DNA of 64,000 nt. It comes from Clostridiaceae bacterium. Its GTDB lineage: Bacteria; Bacillota; Clostridia; Lachnospirales; Lachnospiraceae. The position numbers and the translations under genes were made by a program. The notes beneath the pieces were generated by a model. It saw only the letters and a list, made by a program, of their open reading frames with translations. It made no database searches and was not told the DNA's origin. Shown piece by piece: positions 1 to 9,256 of the stretch; position 1 is the first letter of the stretch, and the number at the start of each line of letters is the position of its first letter. The DNA lies in NCBI GenBank assembly GCA_902362865.1, contig CABIYE010000005.1:99687-163686 (forward strand), read 5' to 3'.

Positions 1-3000
1 TGCCTTCTTCAAAGCCTCTTCATAATCTGCCCAGCTCGCTTCTGAATACTGTTCCTTCTTAGTGTCCGGAACTGCATTTTCGATTGCCTTCTCAAGCTCC
101 TTCTTGTCAGTATCATCCGGTTTCGCTGCTTCCTTCACAGTTACCTTGAAAGTCGCTGTCTTTCCTTCATACGTCACCGTTACTGTCTGCTCTCCGGTCT
201 TAGCCTTATCATAGCCGCTTACTTCGTAGCCTTCTGTGATTTCTTTTTCTGTATCATCAGAATACTTCGCAACTACCTTCATTCCTGCAAGGTCAAGCTC
301 TTCTCCGGCTGTATACTCGGTCTTTGTCGGAGCTTTTACCGTAATGGATTCCAGTTTTACTTCCGGCGTCACACTACCATTATACGCTACTTTGATTACG
401 CTGAATGACGTCGCCGGAACCAGATACTGCAGCTTTCCATCTGTCAGTTTCTCCTTAGTTGTCACCGGAACAACCGTCTCATTACCAATCACATTTTCCG
501 CTTTTGCATCTCCGGTCAGGCAGATAATCTCTGCTTCGCCAGCTTCAACGCCCGGATAAGTAAGGGTAATGTCCTTCGGATAGTCCGCGCTGTTAATCAG
601 TTTCAGATAAATATAATTTTCATCTACAGAAGATACCTGGTAAATGTCAGTCTGTCCGCCATTCAGTGCCTGATAGGAACCGCTGCCGTTAATCCTGCTA
701 AGAGCTGTATTGACAATCGTTTTTCCATAATTATTCGCATACATCCACTGTACATAGTAGTTCGGTGTCTTCATTACATCATATTCATCGAAGTAAATCA
801 TATTCGGCGACCAGTTGGTTGCCCCAATTTTCGCCAGAAGCGGAGCATAGGACGCATGGCGCACAATGTCTCCGTTGCGCTCGAAGCCGGTCATATAAGC
901 GGCCTCTGCAATTGCTCCTTCCAGTGTATTGCCTTTATCATTAACTGCATACTCGCCTACAAATACATTCGTTCCATCCTCATCCAGACGGTCATAACTA
1001 TCATAACGGTGGGTATTCTCAAGCATCCAGCCTGCTCCCGCATAATAGTGCTCGTCTACCAGAACCTCACCTGTCATGGTTCTCTTTACATAAGAATAGG
1101 CATCCTCACCATTGCTTGCATTCCAGTAATACGGACCATAGGCAAAGATAAGCTGTAACTGATGATCCGGATAATGCGCTTCTTTGTAAGCTTCAATCTT
1201 ATTCTTAATATAAGTAAAGTTCTCATAATAATTTACCGTATTGGTATTCCAGTTTTCATTACCAATACCGATATAGTGAAGTTCAAATGGTTCTGCGTGC
1301 CCGTTCTCCACACGCTTCTTCGCCCATTTTGCTTCTTCTGCATTGCTGCTGTCCGGGTCGCCCCAGCAGTAATTTAAGAAATCAATAGCGTACTGTGCAT
1401 AAGGATCAAGTTCTTCTCCTGACTTCGCTGCCGGAGCATTTCCTGCAAACTGGCAGTAGATACCTGCGCTCATAATCGGGAAAGCTTCTGCTCCCAGATC
1501 CTCACAGAGCGTCATAATTTCGTGGTAGCCCAGTTCAAAGGACATCATATATCCATACTCCGGATCCGGGTTCTTGCCAATCGTAGAATCTCCCCAGTAG
1601 CTTGCCTGTGCTTTTCTTTCCTCAAGAGGCCCGATAGAATTCTCCCAGTTGTAGAAGCTGTCCTCGCCATAGTCGCCTTCAATGGCACATCCGCCCGGGA
1701 ACCGGATGAAGCTTGGCTTCAGATCCGCAAGCGCCTCTACCAGATCTTTTCTAAGGCCTGCGCCGTAAACATAATTCTTATTTCCATAGCCATAGGTATC
1801 CTGAGATGCCAGTGACACCATATCAACACAGAGTACATCCGCTGCTGCAGCTCCTGAAATAGTAAGTGTCAGTTTTCCTGTCTGCGTCTTGCTTCCCGTA
1901 AGCGCTGCGCTGATCTTATTCCATTTGCCGTCCTTCTTAAGCTCCAACGTCTGCACGTCCGTAAGCGCCTGCCCCGCGCTGTCTGTCACCTGTACGGTAA
2001 CCGTTCCTGCATAAGCAGCGTCCGCCTTCATCCACATGGAGAAGTCATACTTCATTCCCTGCTCTACCGGTATCGACGGCGTGGTGTTATCCCACATCTT
2101 TGTAAAGCCTACGTTGCTCAAGGTCTGATTTCCGGTAAGCTTCGCATAATTCGTATTATTTTCATTCAGTCCGCCCGTCTGCTCCACCGTAAATCCTGAG
2201 CTATTGCTGGACGTCCAGTATTTCTTCCAGGAAGTCTGGTCTCCGCGGGTTGCCGGACTCGTTGGCGCTGAGCCGTCCGCGTAATTCTGGAAAGAATTAT
2301 TCTTTACCAGTTCCGGTGACAGTCCTCCGTCCGCAGAGCTGTTAATATCTTCATAGAAAAGTCCGAAAAGCTCCTGGCTAATATCCACACCTTTATCCTC
2401 TTTATCAAGAGTCATAGCGTAAGTAGTGGAATCTTTGGAAAGAACCAGGATATTGAATTCTTTCTCCTGCGTCTTATCTCCGACCTTTATCTCAGCCGTA
2501 AGCTTCACATTTGTATTTTCCTTGGGTGCGGTTACTTTACCATCTGTGGAAATAATCTCTTCACTGCCGCTTTCCCATGAAATAGTAACCAAGCCGCTGA
2601 GCATCGCTTTCTGCAGCGTCACGGAATCATAGATTCCGGTAGAAAGAGCGTCGTCTTTTACCTCCGGAATCGTCAATGCATCTGCCGCATTCTGAAGAAT
2701 CTGTTCCTCGGTAAGCCCTTCCGTATAAAGCTGCCCAGCCTCTGCATCAGAAACTGCTTTGCTGTAAATGGATACATTTCTTATTTTACCCCGGAAGATA
2801 GGATCTCCGGCATATTCAGATTTTCCGATGTAGGACAGAAGTCCTGTTCCCATATCGGAAACCTTTCTGTTAAGCGCATAGCTGTTATATTTTTCCCCAT
2901 TAATATAGCCTGTAATGCTATTTTCCGTAATAACCGCCGTATAATGCGTCCATTCGCTTCCTGTATATGGCCCGTCACTCAGATTTGTCCCCGGTGCAAT

Positions 3001-4242
3001 CCCGATCTCACTTCCGGAGCCGCCCCATGTAATACACATCTTCGCCGCATTCGTGGAAGGATTCTGCGGATTAATCATAAAATAGCTGGTAGTATTCTTA
3101 CCGAAGAAAAACGCAGACGTCCACGCCGGCCCTATATCATTCTGGATCCACATGGAAATTGTCAGGTTGTTCTGATTGTCGAACATCCCTGTAGGAAGCT
3201 GCACATAGCCGTTTCCTCCGGAGAGCGTCAGCACATTGCCCGCCGCTGAAACTCCGCTGCCCTGCACAACTGCATTATGATCGTGGCCGGATACATCGGC
3301 AATCGTACTGCCGGACGCAAGTGTTCCTGACAGATTCGAAAAATCATACTTCGCAAGCATATCCGGAATGGCATCTGTTTTCTGCGGAACTGTGACTGTA
3401 AAATCCTTCGTGACAGACTTGCCCTTCAAAGACAACTCTGCCCGAAGAGTTCCTGTCACATCTGTATCACCTCTGGTTACAACTGCTTTTCCACCCTCGA
3501 TATTGACCGCATCATGATTCTCCGTCCACGCCACCGTCACGCCATTTGACAATTGTGCCGGCAGAAGTGTATCCGACGCCATTCTGTCACTTAAAACCAG
3601 CTGTTCCTTCGCCAGTTCCAGAACAGTATCCGCCGTCTCATCTGTCAATGCGAACTGAACCTTCCAGCGATATATGCCATTCGCCGCCGCATCATCTCTT
3701 ACCGTCACATTGAAGCGGATGGATTTCGTCGTCACGCTGTCCACGGAAATCGTATTATACTGATCCGTCTTAATCACATCATCCAGATTGGACTTCATCG
3801 CAAGATCCTGCCAATTACCGCTTGCATCCTTATATTGGAACTGAATTGCGGATGGAACCCGTGTACCGCCGCCGTCATCATACCAGTATACCTGAAAAGA
3901 ATCCGTGGTAATAGGGGTTGTCCAGTCATACTGAACGTAATGCGAGCTTCCCGGATCCTGCGGCCAGTTGCCCCATCCTTGATTATTGCCTTGATTAGAA
4001 GCTCCCGGTTCAAACGCCTCATTGTTAATCCCATTCAAATTTTCCCAACTGGATACATAATCCGTGGAAACTGCTGCATAAGGTGCAATATCAATGATAT
4101 CCTCTCCTTCTGCAGTCTCAATGACCTCATCTGATTCTTTCGCAGATGTCCCTGCTGCATATACGGCTGACGGCAGTCCTATGACGACCATCGCTGCCGC
4201 AAGAATCAGACTTAAAAAACTTCGTGCTGCTTTCTTCCTCAT
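1..4242 (-). CDS. Secreted multidomain GH51 alpha-L-arabinofuranosidase, 3' end beyond window
   Basis: The reading frame runs from an ATG at 4242 (AAAGGAGG just upstream) off the left edge, giving 1414 codons without a stop. A signal peptide covers about residues 1-30 (ends VYAAG). Next come a discoidin/F5-8-type carbohydrate-binding module (about 53-200), an immunoglobulin-like stretch, a LamG-like jelly roll (about 293-490) and the GH51 barrel with its C-terminal beta domain (about 605-1290). The barrel shows FIRFPGGC, the acid/base glutamate E996 in IGNEN and the probable nucleophile E1097 in VGEYAV. A Big_3-type Ig domain (about 1295-1368) and the start of a FIVAR-like helical module follow. 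The family releases arabinofuranosyl residues from arabinan or arabinoxylan. A cell-wall anchor may lie beyond the window; the SLH repeats of two other secreted proteins here suggest one possibility. The catalytic assignment is firm, the substrate is inferred. Confidence 0.9.
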   Translation of the reverse strand, partial: MRKKAARSFLSLILAAAMVVIGLPSAVYAAGTSAKESDEVIETAEGEDIIDIAPYAAVSTDYVSSWENLNGINNEAFEPGASNQGNNQGWGNWPQDPGSSHYVQYDWTTPITTDSFQVYWYDDGGGTRVPSAIQFQYKDASGNWQDLAMKSNLDDVIKTDQYNTISVDSVTTKSIRFNVTVRDDAAANGIYRWKVQFALTDETADTVLELAKEQLVLSDRMASDTLLPAQLSNGVTVAWTENHDAVNIEGGKAVVTRGDTDVTGTLRAELSLKGKSVTKDFTVTVPQKTDAIPDMLAKYDFSNLSGTLASGSTIADVSGHDHNAVVQGSGVSAAGNVLTLSGGNGYVQLPTGMFDNQNNLTISMWIQNDIGPAWTSAFFFGKNTTSYFMINPQNPSTNAAKMCITWGGSGSEIGIAPGTNLSDGPYTGSEWTHYTAVITENSITGYINGEKYNSYALNRKVSDMGTGLLSYIGKSEYAGDPIFRGKIRNVSIYSKAVSDAEAGQLYTEGLTEEQILQNAADALTIPEVKDDALSTGIYDSVTLQKAMLSGLVTISWESGSEEIISTDGKVTAPKENTNVKLTAEIKVGDKTQEKEFNILVLSKDSTTYAMTLDKEDKGVDISQELFGLFYEDINSSADGGLSPELVKNNSFQNYADGSAPTSPATRGDQTSWKKYWTSSNSSGFTVEQTGGLNENNTNYAKLTGNQTLSNVGFTKMWDNTTPSIPVEQGMKYDFSMWMKADAAYAGTVTVQVTDSAGQALTDVQTLELKKDGKWNKISAALTGSKTQTGKLTLTISGAAAADVLCVDMVSLASQDTYGYGNKNYVYGAGLRKDLVEALADLKPSFIRFPGGCAIEGDYGEDSFYNWENSIGPLEERKAQASYWGDSTIGKNPDPEYGYMMSFELGYHEIMTLCEDLGAEAFPIMSAGIYCQFAGNAPAAKSGEELDPYAQYAIDFLNYCWGDPDSSNAEEAKWAKKRVENGHAEPFELHYIGIGNENWNTNTVNYYENFTYIKNKIEAYKEAHYPDHQLQLIFAYGPYYWNASNGEDAYSYVKRTMTGEVLVDEHYYAGAGWMLENTHRYDSYDRLDEDGTNVFVGEYAVNDKGNTLEGAIAEAAYMTGFERNGDIVRHASYAPLLAKIGATNWSPNMIYFDEYDVMKTPNYYVQWMYANNYGKTIVNTALSRINGSGSYQALNGGQTDIYQVSSVDENYIYLKLINSADYPKDITLTYPGVEAGEAEIICLTGDAKAENVIGNETVVPVTTKEKLTDGKLQYLVPATSFSVIKVAYNGSVTPEVKLESITVKAPTKTEYTAGEELDLAGMKVVAKYSDDTEKEITEGYEVSGYDKAKTGEQTVTVTYEGKTATFKVTVKEAAKPDDTDKKELEKAIENAVPDTKKEQYSEASWADYEEALKKA

Positions 4243-4375
4243 ACTTTTTCCTCCTTTAAATATTTTGGCTGTTTTTGCCATATTTTTTCTCTTTACAGCA
4301 ACTCTTTTGTAACTATTTACTATTATAGCATTACCAAACACCTTGTACAAGAGCTTTTAAAATATTTTCTCAGAA

Positions 4376-4412
4376 AAGGAAAAACCGGCGCGACTTCTGC
4401 CACGCCGGTTTA
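4376..4412 (-). terminator. Rho-independent terminator after the astE-like gene
   Basis: Perfect 9-bp arms AAACCGGCG (4382-4390) and CGCCGGTTT (4403-4411), followed on the minus strand by TTTTCCTTTT. It closes the ridA-to-deacylase operon. Nearly the same hairpin recurs at 22720-22757. Confidence 0.8.
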
Positions 4413-4430
4413 TTCCTCTTTTATTAACTT

Positions 4431-5444
4431 CTATTTATTAGCAATTACGTACAACATATCTCCCGGCTCTACACCGCCATGTACGACCATATTTGTCATC
4501 AGCCCATCACACGGACAGATATCACGGGAAATAATTTCTCCATCCCAATTCATGGTATATCCAAGCTCCTGACCCTTATACACAAGATCTCCGCTCTTAA
4601 TATGAATGTAGTGAAGGCCTCCTTTTTGTGCAAATAATACATTTCCGCCAGAATATACAACCGGCTCCACGTATACCGGTTCTCCTTCCAACATGCCGAC
4701 ACACATCATCATATTCTTTAGTGCATCACATGCCTGTTCCACCAGCTCTTTATTCAGACGTCCTTCTCCGCCTATCTCGAAAAATACCGATGGGATTCCT
4801 CTGTGGTTCGCCTCGGCTACCGCCGATCCCCTGCCGGGATAATTGGGCATCTGCGGGATTGTTCCCTGTGGAACCTCCCATATCTTTTCAGACTTAAACA
4901 TCCTCGCCAAAGCCCGCGTCTTTTCATCTACCTCTGTGCCAATCGGAAGAATTTCTATATTGAAATCCAGATCCTCGAACAGTTCCCCGCCGTGCATATC
5001 TACATGCCAGTCCGCAAGGCTGATAAATGTGTGAAAGATCCTCTCTGCCGCCTGCTTGGTCGGAGAGATTCCTAAATGAAGGCTGTCCTTTCCCATATCT
5101 TCTCCCTTTTCCATTCCCGTCGGGAACACAGAATTCATATTCACATTATCAAGCGGCGAGCGGTTTGCATATTTAAACTGAAGTCCCATGGGATTTTCAA
5201 TATGTACAAAAATCAAAGTTCCTGCAATATCCTCCGGCTCCAGTTCTTTAGCCAGATGTACGGTTGCCGCCTGCCCGATCAGTTCATTCGGATGTACGCC
5301 TGCCGTAATTACGACCGTCGGTCCATCCTTCACTCCGTTGATTACAGTCACCGGTATCTCGATTTTGTTTACTGTCATTTCTGCAGCCAGAAAATTCCAT
5401 TTTACCTTACTTCCTTTGGGAATATCCCTGTTATCAATCCTCAT
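4431..5444 (-). CDS. Succinylglutamate desuccinylase/aspartoacylase family protein
   Basis: This 337-residue zinc-dependent deacylase belongs to the M14-like AstE/AspA family. The metal site is visible as GVHPNE near the N-terminus and a later histidine in DWHVDMHGG. The C-terminal 100 residues form the usual beta-barrel lid (HIKSGDLVYKGQE). The family hydrolyses N-acyl amino acids or related amides. The start MRIDNRDI is chosen because AGGAGG lies 8 nt upstream; an ATG 21 nt earlier has no such site. It is the last gene of a four-gene operon and begins 10 nt after the permease stop, so its substrate is probably what that permease imports. The exact acyl substrate cannot be read from the sequence. 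Confidence 0.85.
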   Translation of the reverse strand: MRIDNRDIPKGSKVKWNFLAAEMTVNKIEIPVTVINGVKDGPTVVITAGVHPNELIGQAATVHLAKELEPEDIAGTLIFVHIENPMGLQFKYANRSPLDNVNMNSVFPTGMEKGEDMGKDSLHLGISPTKQAAERIFHTFISLADWHVDMHGGELFEDLDFNIEILPIGTEVDEKTRALARMFKSEKIWEVPQGTIPQMPNYPGRGSAVAEANHRGIPSVFFEIGGEGRLNKELVEQACDALKNMMMCVGMLEGEPVYVEPVVYSGGNVLFAQKGGLHYIHIKSGDLVYKGQELGYTMNWDGEIISRDICPCDGLMTNMVVHGGVEPGDMLYVIANK

Positions 5445-5454
5445 AATCCACCTC

Positions 5455-6669
5455 CTATGCTCCAAACAATGTTCCCATTAAAATCCCGAAGAAATTGCCG
5501 ATTACATTTCCCAGCGTGCCTACCAGAAGTCCCGGAATAATAAGCTCCGTCCAGTTTTTCGCAATCGCCAGCGCCATTGCGGTAGAACCTCCGCCGATAT
5601 TCGCATTCGAACAAATCATCGCCTCTTCAATACCAAAATGCAGCAATTTTGACCCAAGCAGCACGAACAGAATATTAATCACAACAATAATCATACATGC
5701 CACGAAAAACCACGGTGCGTCTCCTACTAAAAGCCTGATGGATACCGGTGCGCTCATCGTCGCAAAAAACAGATATATAAAGTATGTACCAAGCTCCTGC
5801 GCTCCTCCGACTTTCGCAAGCTTGTCGCTGAAAATGGTTGCTATAATAACGGAAATCACTGTGATAATCAAGTATTTGCTTCCAAGCAGTGCGTTAAAGA
5901 AATTAAACACAAAATTACTCGTAGGAATCACCGTTGAGAAAAATTCAGAGATCGGCGTCGACACTGCTACAATTACCAGCGAAAGCCCAATCTCGAGCGC
6001 CAGGTCAAACAGCGATATCTCTCTCTTTCCCCAATATGCTCCCGCACTGGTAGCCGCCTGTCCATTTTCTGCTTCCGTCTGCTTTGCTATTTTATCTTCA
6101 TAGGGATGCAGCCAGTGCTTTTTGAAAAAGTTAATAGAAGGAATAACCATCAGCGCAAAGAAGAAGAACATCATCGTAAGCGCATCCGCTACATTTGCCG
6201 TTGCGACTGTTGTCCCGCTTGCTCCGTAATTATCTGCCATAGCGACGAAATTAACGCCTCCGCCAATATAAGAACCTGTTATCATGGCAATAAACTTCGG
6301 TGCCTCGTTGATATGCCCTGAAGTAATCAGAAATGCCACCGCAGAGCCCACACAGGTTCCCACTGCACCGATGAAAAACAACACAATTAAACGCCCGCTG
6401 TCCTTTACAATGGATTTAATATCTGCTTTAAAAAGTAATAACGGCAGCGCCATCGGCACAAGATAATTGCCGACAAAATCATAGGCGGGCGCACTTTCCG
6501 GAATTACTCTCAGATTCGATAACACCAGGGTAATCAAAAGAACCATGATACACCCTGTAATCTTCGCCGCCCATTTATAATTCTGCTCCAGGTAAATAAC
6601 AATCGCACAGATTGCACAAAGCAAGGCAAATAACGCAATATGGTTATCTGCTGAAATCAAAGTTGTCAT
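5455..6669 (-). CDS. DUF819 family membrane transporter-like protein
   Basis: A 404-residue polytopic membrane protein of the DUF819 (YjcL-like) family, with about ten hydrophobic segments and two similar halves carrying glycine-rich stretches (SYIGGGVNF and ANIGGGSTA). The hydrophilic loop between the halves lies around residues 205-235. The start MTTLISADN follows GGAGGAAC, so the 18 upstream codons are excluded. It sits 17 nt after the aminotransferase and 10 nt before the deacylase. The family is uncharacterised but resembles carboxylate/amino-acid permeases. The operon suggests import of an N-acyl or otherwise modified amino acid, which is an inference. Confidence 0.85.
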   Translation of the reverse strand: MTTLISADNHIALFALLCAICAIVIYLEQNYKWAAKITGCIMVLLITLVLSNLRVIPESAPAYDFVGNYLVPMALPLLLFKADIKSIVKDSGRLIVLFFIGAVGTCVGSAVAFLITSGHINEAPKFIAMITGSYIGGGVNFVAMADNYGASGTTVATANVADALTMMFFFFALMVIPSINFFKKHWLHPYEDKIAKQTEAENGQAATSAGAYWGKREISLFDLALEIGLSLVIVAVSTPISEFFSTVIPTSNFVFNFFNALLGSKYLIITVISVIIATIFSDKLAKVGGAQELGTYFIYLFFATMSAPVSIRLLVGDAPWFFVACMIIVVINILFVLLGSKLLHFGIEEAMICSNANIGGGSTAMALAIAKNWTELIIPGLLVGTLGNVIGNFFGILMGTLFGA

Positions 6670-6686
6670 AATAGTTCCTCCTCTCG

Positions 6687-7907
6687 TCATGTAATAATAG
6701 ATTTTTTCTCTGCTAACTGCCACAACGAATCTGCTATCCGTTTGTAGCGCTTCACTGCTTCTTCTTCCTCTCTGAAACAGGCTGTCACAATTCTGATATG
6801 CCCTTCTCCCTGCATACCATAGGCCGTCCCCTGATTCACAAGAATCTTTGCATGTTCCGCAAGGTAATCTGTAACCTCCCGGGCTGTTCCAAGCCTGCTG
6901 ACGTCAAGCCAGGACAGGATACCGCTTTCACTCCTGTTCATACGGACGCCCGGCACACTGCTTAGAATTTCATGCGCGATGCAGCGCCTGCGGTCCAATA
7001 TTTCTTTATATGCCGGTAATATCGTCTTATCCTTTAACGCAGCGATTGCCCCGTAAGTGGATATAGTGCAGGGGGCGCCAACCACATTGACCGCGCTTCC
7101 ATAGTATACATCCATAATCCTGTCATCTGCATACAGATAACCGATCCGATAACCGCTCAGCCCGTATCCTTTGGAAAGCGAGCAGACCGTTACCGTGCGT
7201 TCCCACATGCCCGGAAGCGTACATGGACTTACAAATTCAATCCCGTCAAACACATGATCCTCAAATGCCTGATCGCATACCAGGATCAAATCATTGGCAA
7301 CCATAAATTCCGCCAGTTTTTCAAAATTTTCTCTCCTGTAAACAACCGTCGTCGGATTATTCGGATGTGTCAGCACAACCATTTTTGTCTTCTTATTTAC
7401 TCGTTTTTCAAGCTCCTCCACTCTTATCTGGTAATTGTCTTCCGGATAGGTCGGCACATGGACCGCCTCTGCTCCAAGAAGCTTACAGTTCAGGTAATTA
7501 TTGGGATATCCGGGATCCGGCACTAACACCTGATCGCCGCTTTCCAGAAACGGCATCATTGCAAACAACAGCCCGGAATCCGACCCCGGTGTAACAATAA
7601 TATTTCTGGACGCGTCTACCTCAATTCCATCCTTCTCCCGGATATGCTCTGCCAACGCCTCCCGAAGTCTGGGAAGGCCGACCGGAAGCGTATAGTGTGA
7701 AGAAATACCTTCCTCAATAACAGCAATGGACGCATCCCTTACTGATTCCGGAAGCCAGGGATCCGGATAGAACATATCCGCCCATGCCATATTATCTCCG
7801 CCTGCTTTTTGAAACTTGTCCGCGCCTTCACCAACATCCGCCTTTCCGGTTTCCGCAAACAATCCGCCTGATAAATCAGAGAATCTCACATTCATATTTC
7901 TTTTCAT
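6687..7907 (-). CDS. PLP-dependent aminotransferase, class I/II
   Basis: A 406-residue fold-type I aminotransferase. The PLP lysine is K246 in SLSKGYGLSGYR, with N184 in HPNNPT and D212 in VCDQAF; the GSDSG phosphate-binding turn is near residue 108. It should transfer an amino group between an amino acid and a 2-oxo acid in the cytosol; substrate unknown. The N-terminal 40 residues are longer than in many homologues. The start is uncertain: a second ATG four codons later is possible and neither has a good RBS. It lies 52 nt after ridA, whose product typically scavenges the enamine/imine intermediates that PLP enzymes release, so the pairing is functionally sensible. Confidence 0.88.
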   Translation of the reverse strand: MKRNMNVRFSDLSGGLFAETGKADVGEGADKFQKAGGDNMAWADMFYPDPWLPESVRDASIAVIEEGISSHYTLPVGLPRLREALAEHIREKDGIEVDASRNIIVTPGSDSGLLFAMMPFLESGDQVLVPDPGYPNNYLNCKLLGAEAVHVPTYPEDNYQIRVEELEKRVNKKTKMVVLTHPNNPTTVVYRRENFEKLAEFMVANDLILVCDQAFEDHVFDGIEFVSPCTLPGMWERTVTVCSLSKGYGLSGYRIGYLYADDRIMDVYYGSAVNVVGAPCTISTYGAIAALKDKTILPAYKEILDRRRCIAHEILSSVPGVRMNRSESGILSWLDVSRLGTAREVTDYLAEHAKILVNQGTAYGMQGEGHIRIVTACFREEEEAVKRYKRIADSLWQLAEKKSIIT

Positions 7908-7959
7908 AGATATTTCGCCGGAAATGATAATCTCTCCCTTTCTTCTAAATTAAATGCCA

Positions 7960-8337
7960 TCATTCTTTATAAGCTGTCACTTCGATTTCAATTCTCGCCC
8001 CCTTCGGAAGCGCCGCAGCCTGCACGCACGCTCTTGCCGGAGCCGTCTCTCCAAAGAATTCCGCATATGCCTCATTTACTTCTGTAAAATCTTTCATATC
8101 CTGCAAATAAATGGTCGTCTTTAATACTTGTGTAATATCACTTCCGGCTTCTTCTAAAATAGCTGCAATGTTTTTGATAGACTGCCTGGTTAATTCACCG
8201 ATTCCTCCCTCTGCAAACCCACCGGTCTCCGGGACAATCGGAAGCTGTCCTGACACATAAATAATGCCGTTATGCTCCACCGCCTGTGAGTATGGGCCAA
8301 TCGCCGCCGGGGCCTTTTCTGTATTGATTCTCTCCAT
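7960..8337 (-). CDS. ridA: RidA family enamine/imine deaminase
   Basis: This 125-residue YjgF/YER057c/UK114 protein contains the conserved C-terminal block ARACVQAAALPKGARIEIE. R102 corresponds to the carboxylate-binding arginine of E. coli RidA. The family forms trimers and hydrolyses reactive 2-aminoacrylate and related imines to 2-oxo acids plus ammonia. Start at 8337 is supported by AAAGGAG. It is the first gene of the operon with the aminotransferase, DUF819 permease and AstE-like deacylase. Transcription probably starts from the TTGACA/TATAAT promoter at 8396-8423, and the divergent YheO-like regulator is the likely controller. Confidence 0.93.
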   Translation of the reverse strand: MERINTEKAPAAIGPYSQAVEHNGIIYVSGQLPIVPETGGFAEGGIGELTRQSIKNIAAILEEAGSDITQVLKTTIYLQDMKDFTEVNEAYAEFFGETAPARACVQAAALPKGARIEIEVTAYKE

Positions 8338-8395
8338 CCTCTTCTCTCCTTTCTTCCTTTGAATAAAAAATAATTTATTAAGTGAACTAATTTTT

Positions 8396-8423
8396 ATTAT
8401 ATATGTTTTATTCGAATTGTCAA
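8396..8423 (-). promoter_or_regulatory. Promoter of the ridA operon
   Basis: On the minus strand, TTGACA (8423-8418) and TATAAT (8401-8396) are separated by 16 nt, consensus hexamers for the housekeeping sigma factor. They lie about 60 nt upstream of the ridA start. Confidence 0.75.
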
Positions 8424-8458
8424 TACATTTGTTTTATTTTGTCAAAACAATCCGTCAC

Positions 8459-8487
8459 TTTACTTTTTCTCGTTTTTATGATATAAT
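8459..8487 (+). promoter_or_regulatory. Probable promoter of the YheO-like regulator
   Basis: TATAAT at 8482-8487 with a weaker TTTACT 17 nt upstream. It divides the intergenic region with the divergent ridA promoter. It places the start of transcription downstream of the ATG at 8417, which argues for translation from 8549. Confidence 0.55.
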
Positions 8488-8548
8488 TTTTTATTATATC
8501 CACGTTATATTCAAAAAGTGGGGTGTAAGCGAAAGGCAGATTATACAA

Positions 8549-9214
8549 ATGAAAACAAATTGCATATTAACTGAAACTGACAGACTGATCCTGAATTCTT
8601 ATAAAAACCTGATCAAGGGACTTGCCGACTATCTGGGACCCGGCTACGAATTAATCCTTCACAATCTGGAATCTTACGATAAATCCGTAATTGCAATCGC
8701 CAACGGACACTATACAGGGAGAAAAGTAGGTTCTCCCATTACCGATATGGCTTTAAATATGCTGAAAAACATTGAAGAGAATGCTTCCGGTGATAATATT
8801 ACATATTTTACAACAAACAAAAATAATAAGCCCATGAAGTCCACGACTATTATTATCCGGGGAGAAGAAAACAAAATTATCGGTCTGCTGTGTATTAACT
8901 TTTATCTCGATGTTCCTTTTTCAAAAATTATAGACGGCTTTACTTCACCGCCCAGACAATCTTCCGGAACAGAGCTTGTGAACGAGGAATTTTTTGAAGA
9001 TTCTCATGAACTTATGCTGCATCTTATCAATAATGCAAAAGAAAAAGTAATGAATGATGCGTCGATTATTTCAACCAACAAGAACAAAGCGATTATTTCT
9101 ATTTTGTACGAAAAGGGACTTTTTAATTTCAAAGATTCTGTCCAGTTTATTGCAGATACATTGAACATCTCAAAGAACACCGTATATCTGCACCTCAGAA
9201 ACCTGAACGGATAA
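8549..9214 (+). CDS. YheO/PAS-type DNA-binding transcriptional regulator
   Basis: A 221-residue protein with an N-terminal YheO-like PAS domain (about 5-115; GLADYLGPGYELILHN and GLLCINFYLDVPF are typical) and a C-terminal helix-turn-helix (about 165-221; FIADTLNISKNTVYLHLR). The family senses a small ligand and controls neighbouring genes. The open frame extends back to 8417, but a TATAAT at 8482 makes the ATG at 8549 the better start; no strong RBS is visible. Its divergent position points to control of the ridA-aminotransferase-DUF819-deacylase operon, with the PAS domain perhaps binding the pathway substrate. Confidence 0.82.
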   Translation: MKTNCILTETDRLILNSYKNLIKGLADYLGPGYELILHNLESYDKSVIAIANGHYTGRKVGSPITDMALNMLKNIEENASGDNITYFTTNKNNKPMKSTTIIIRGEENKIIGLLCINFYLDVPFSKIIDGFTSPPRQSSGTELVNEEFFEDSHELMLHLINNAKEKVMNDASIISTNKNKAIISILYEKGLFNFKDSVQFIADTLNISKNTVYLHLRNLNG

Positions 9215-9216
9215 AA

Positions 9217-9245
9217 CGATTGCGCCCAAGGCGCAATCGCCGCGC
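9217..9245. terminator. Bidirectional hairpin terminator
   Basis: A perfect 10-bp inverted repeat (CGATTGCGCC at 9217-9226, GGCGCAATCG at 9230-9239, loop CAA) between the convergent regulator and response regulator. On the minus strand it is followed by TTTTAT. Confidence 0.65.
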
Positions 9246-9256
9246 CTTGCCCTTTT

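Noticed and set aside
4628..7594. Multiple plus-strand frames opposite the ridA operon
   Set aside because: They are mirror frames of well-supported minus-strand genes, without RBS or family motifs.
8417..8548. Upstream extension of the YheO-like regulator
   Set aside because: A TATAAT promoter lies inside it and the residues are not family-like.
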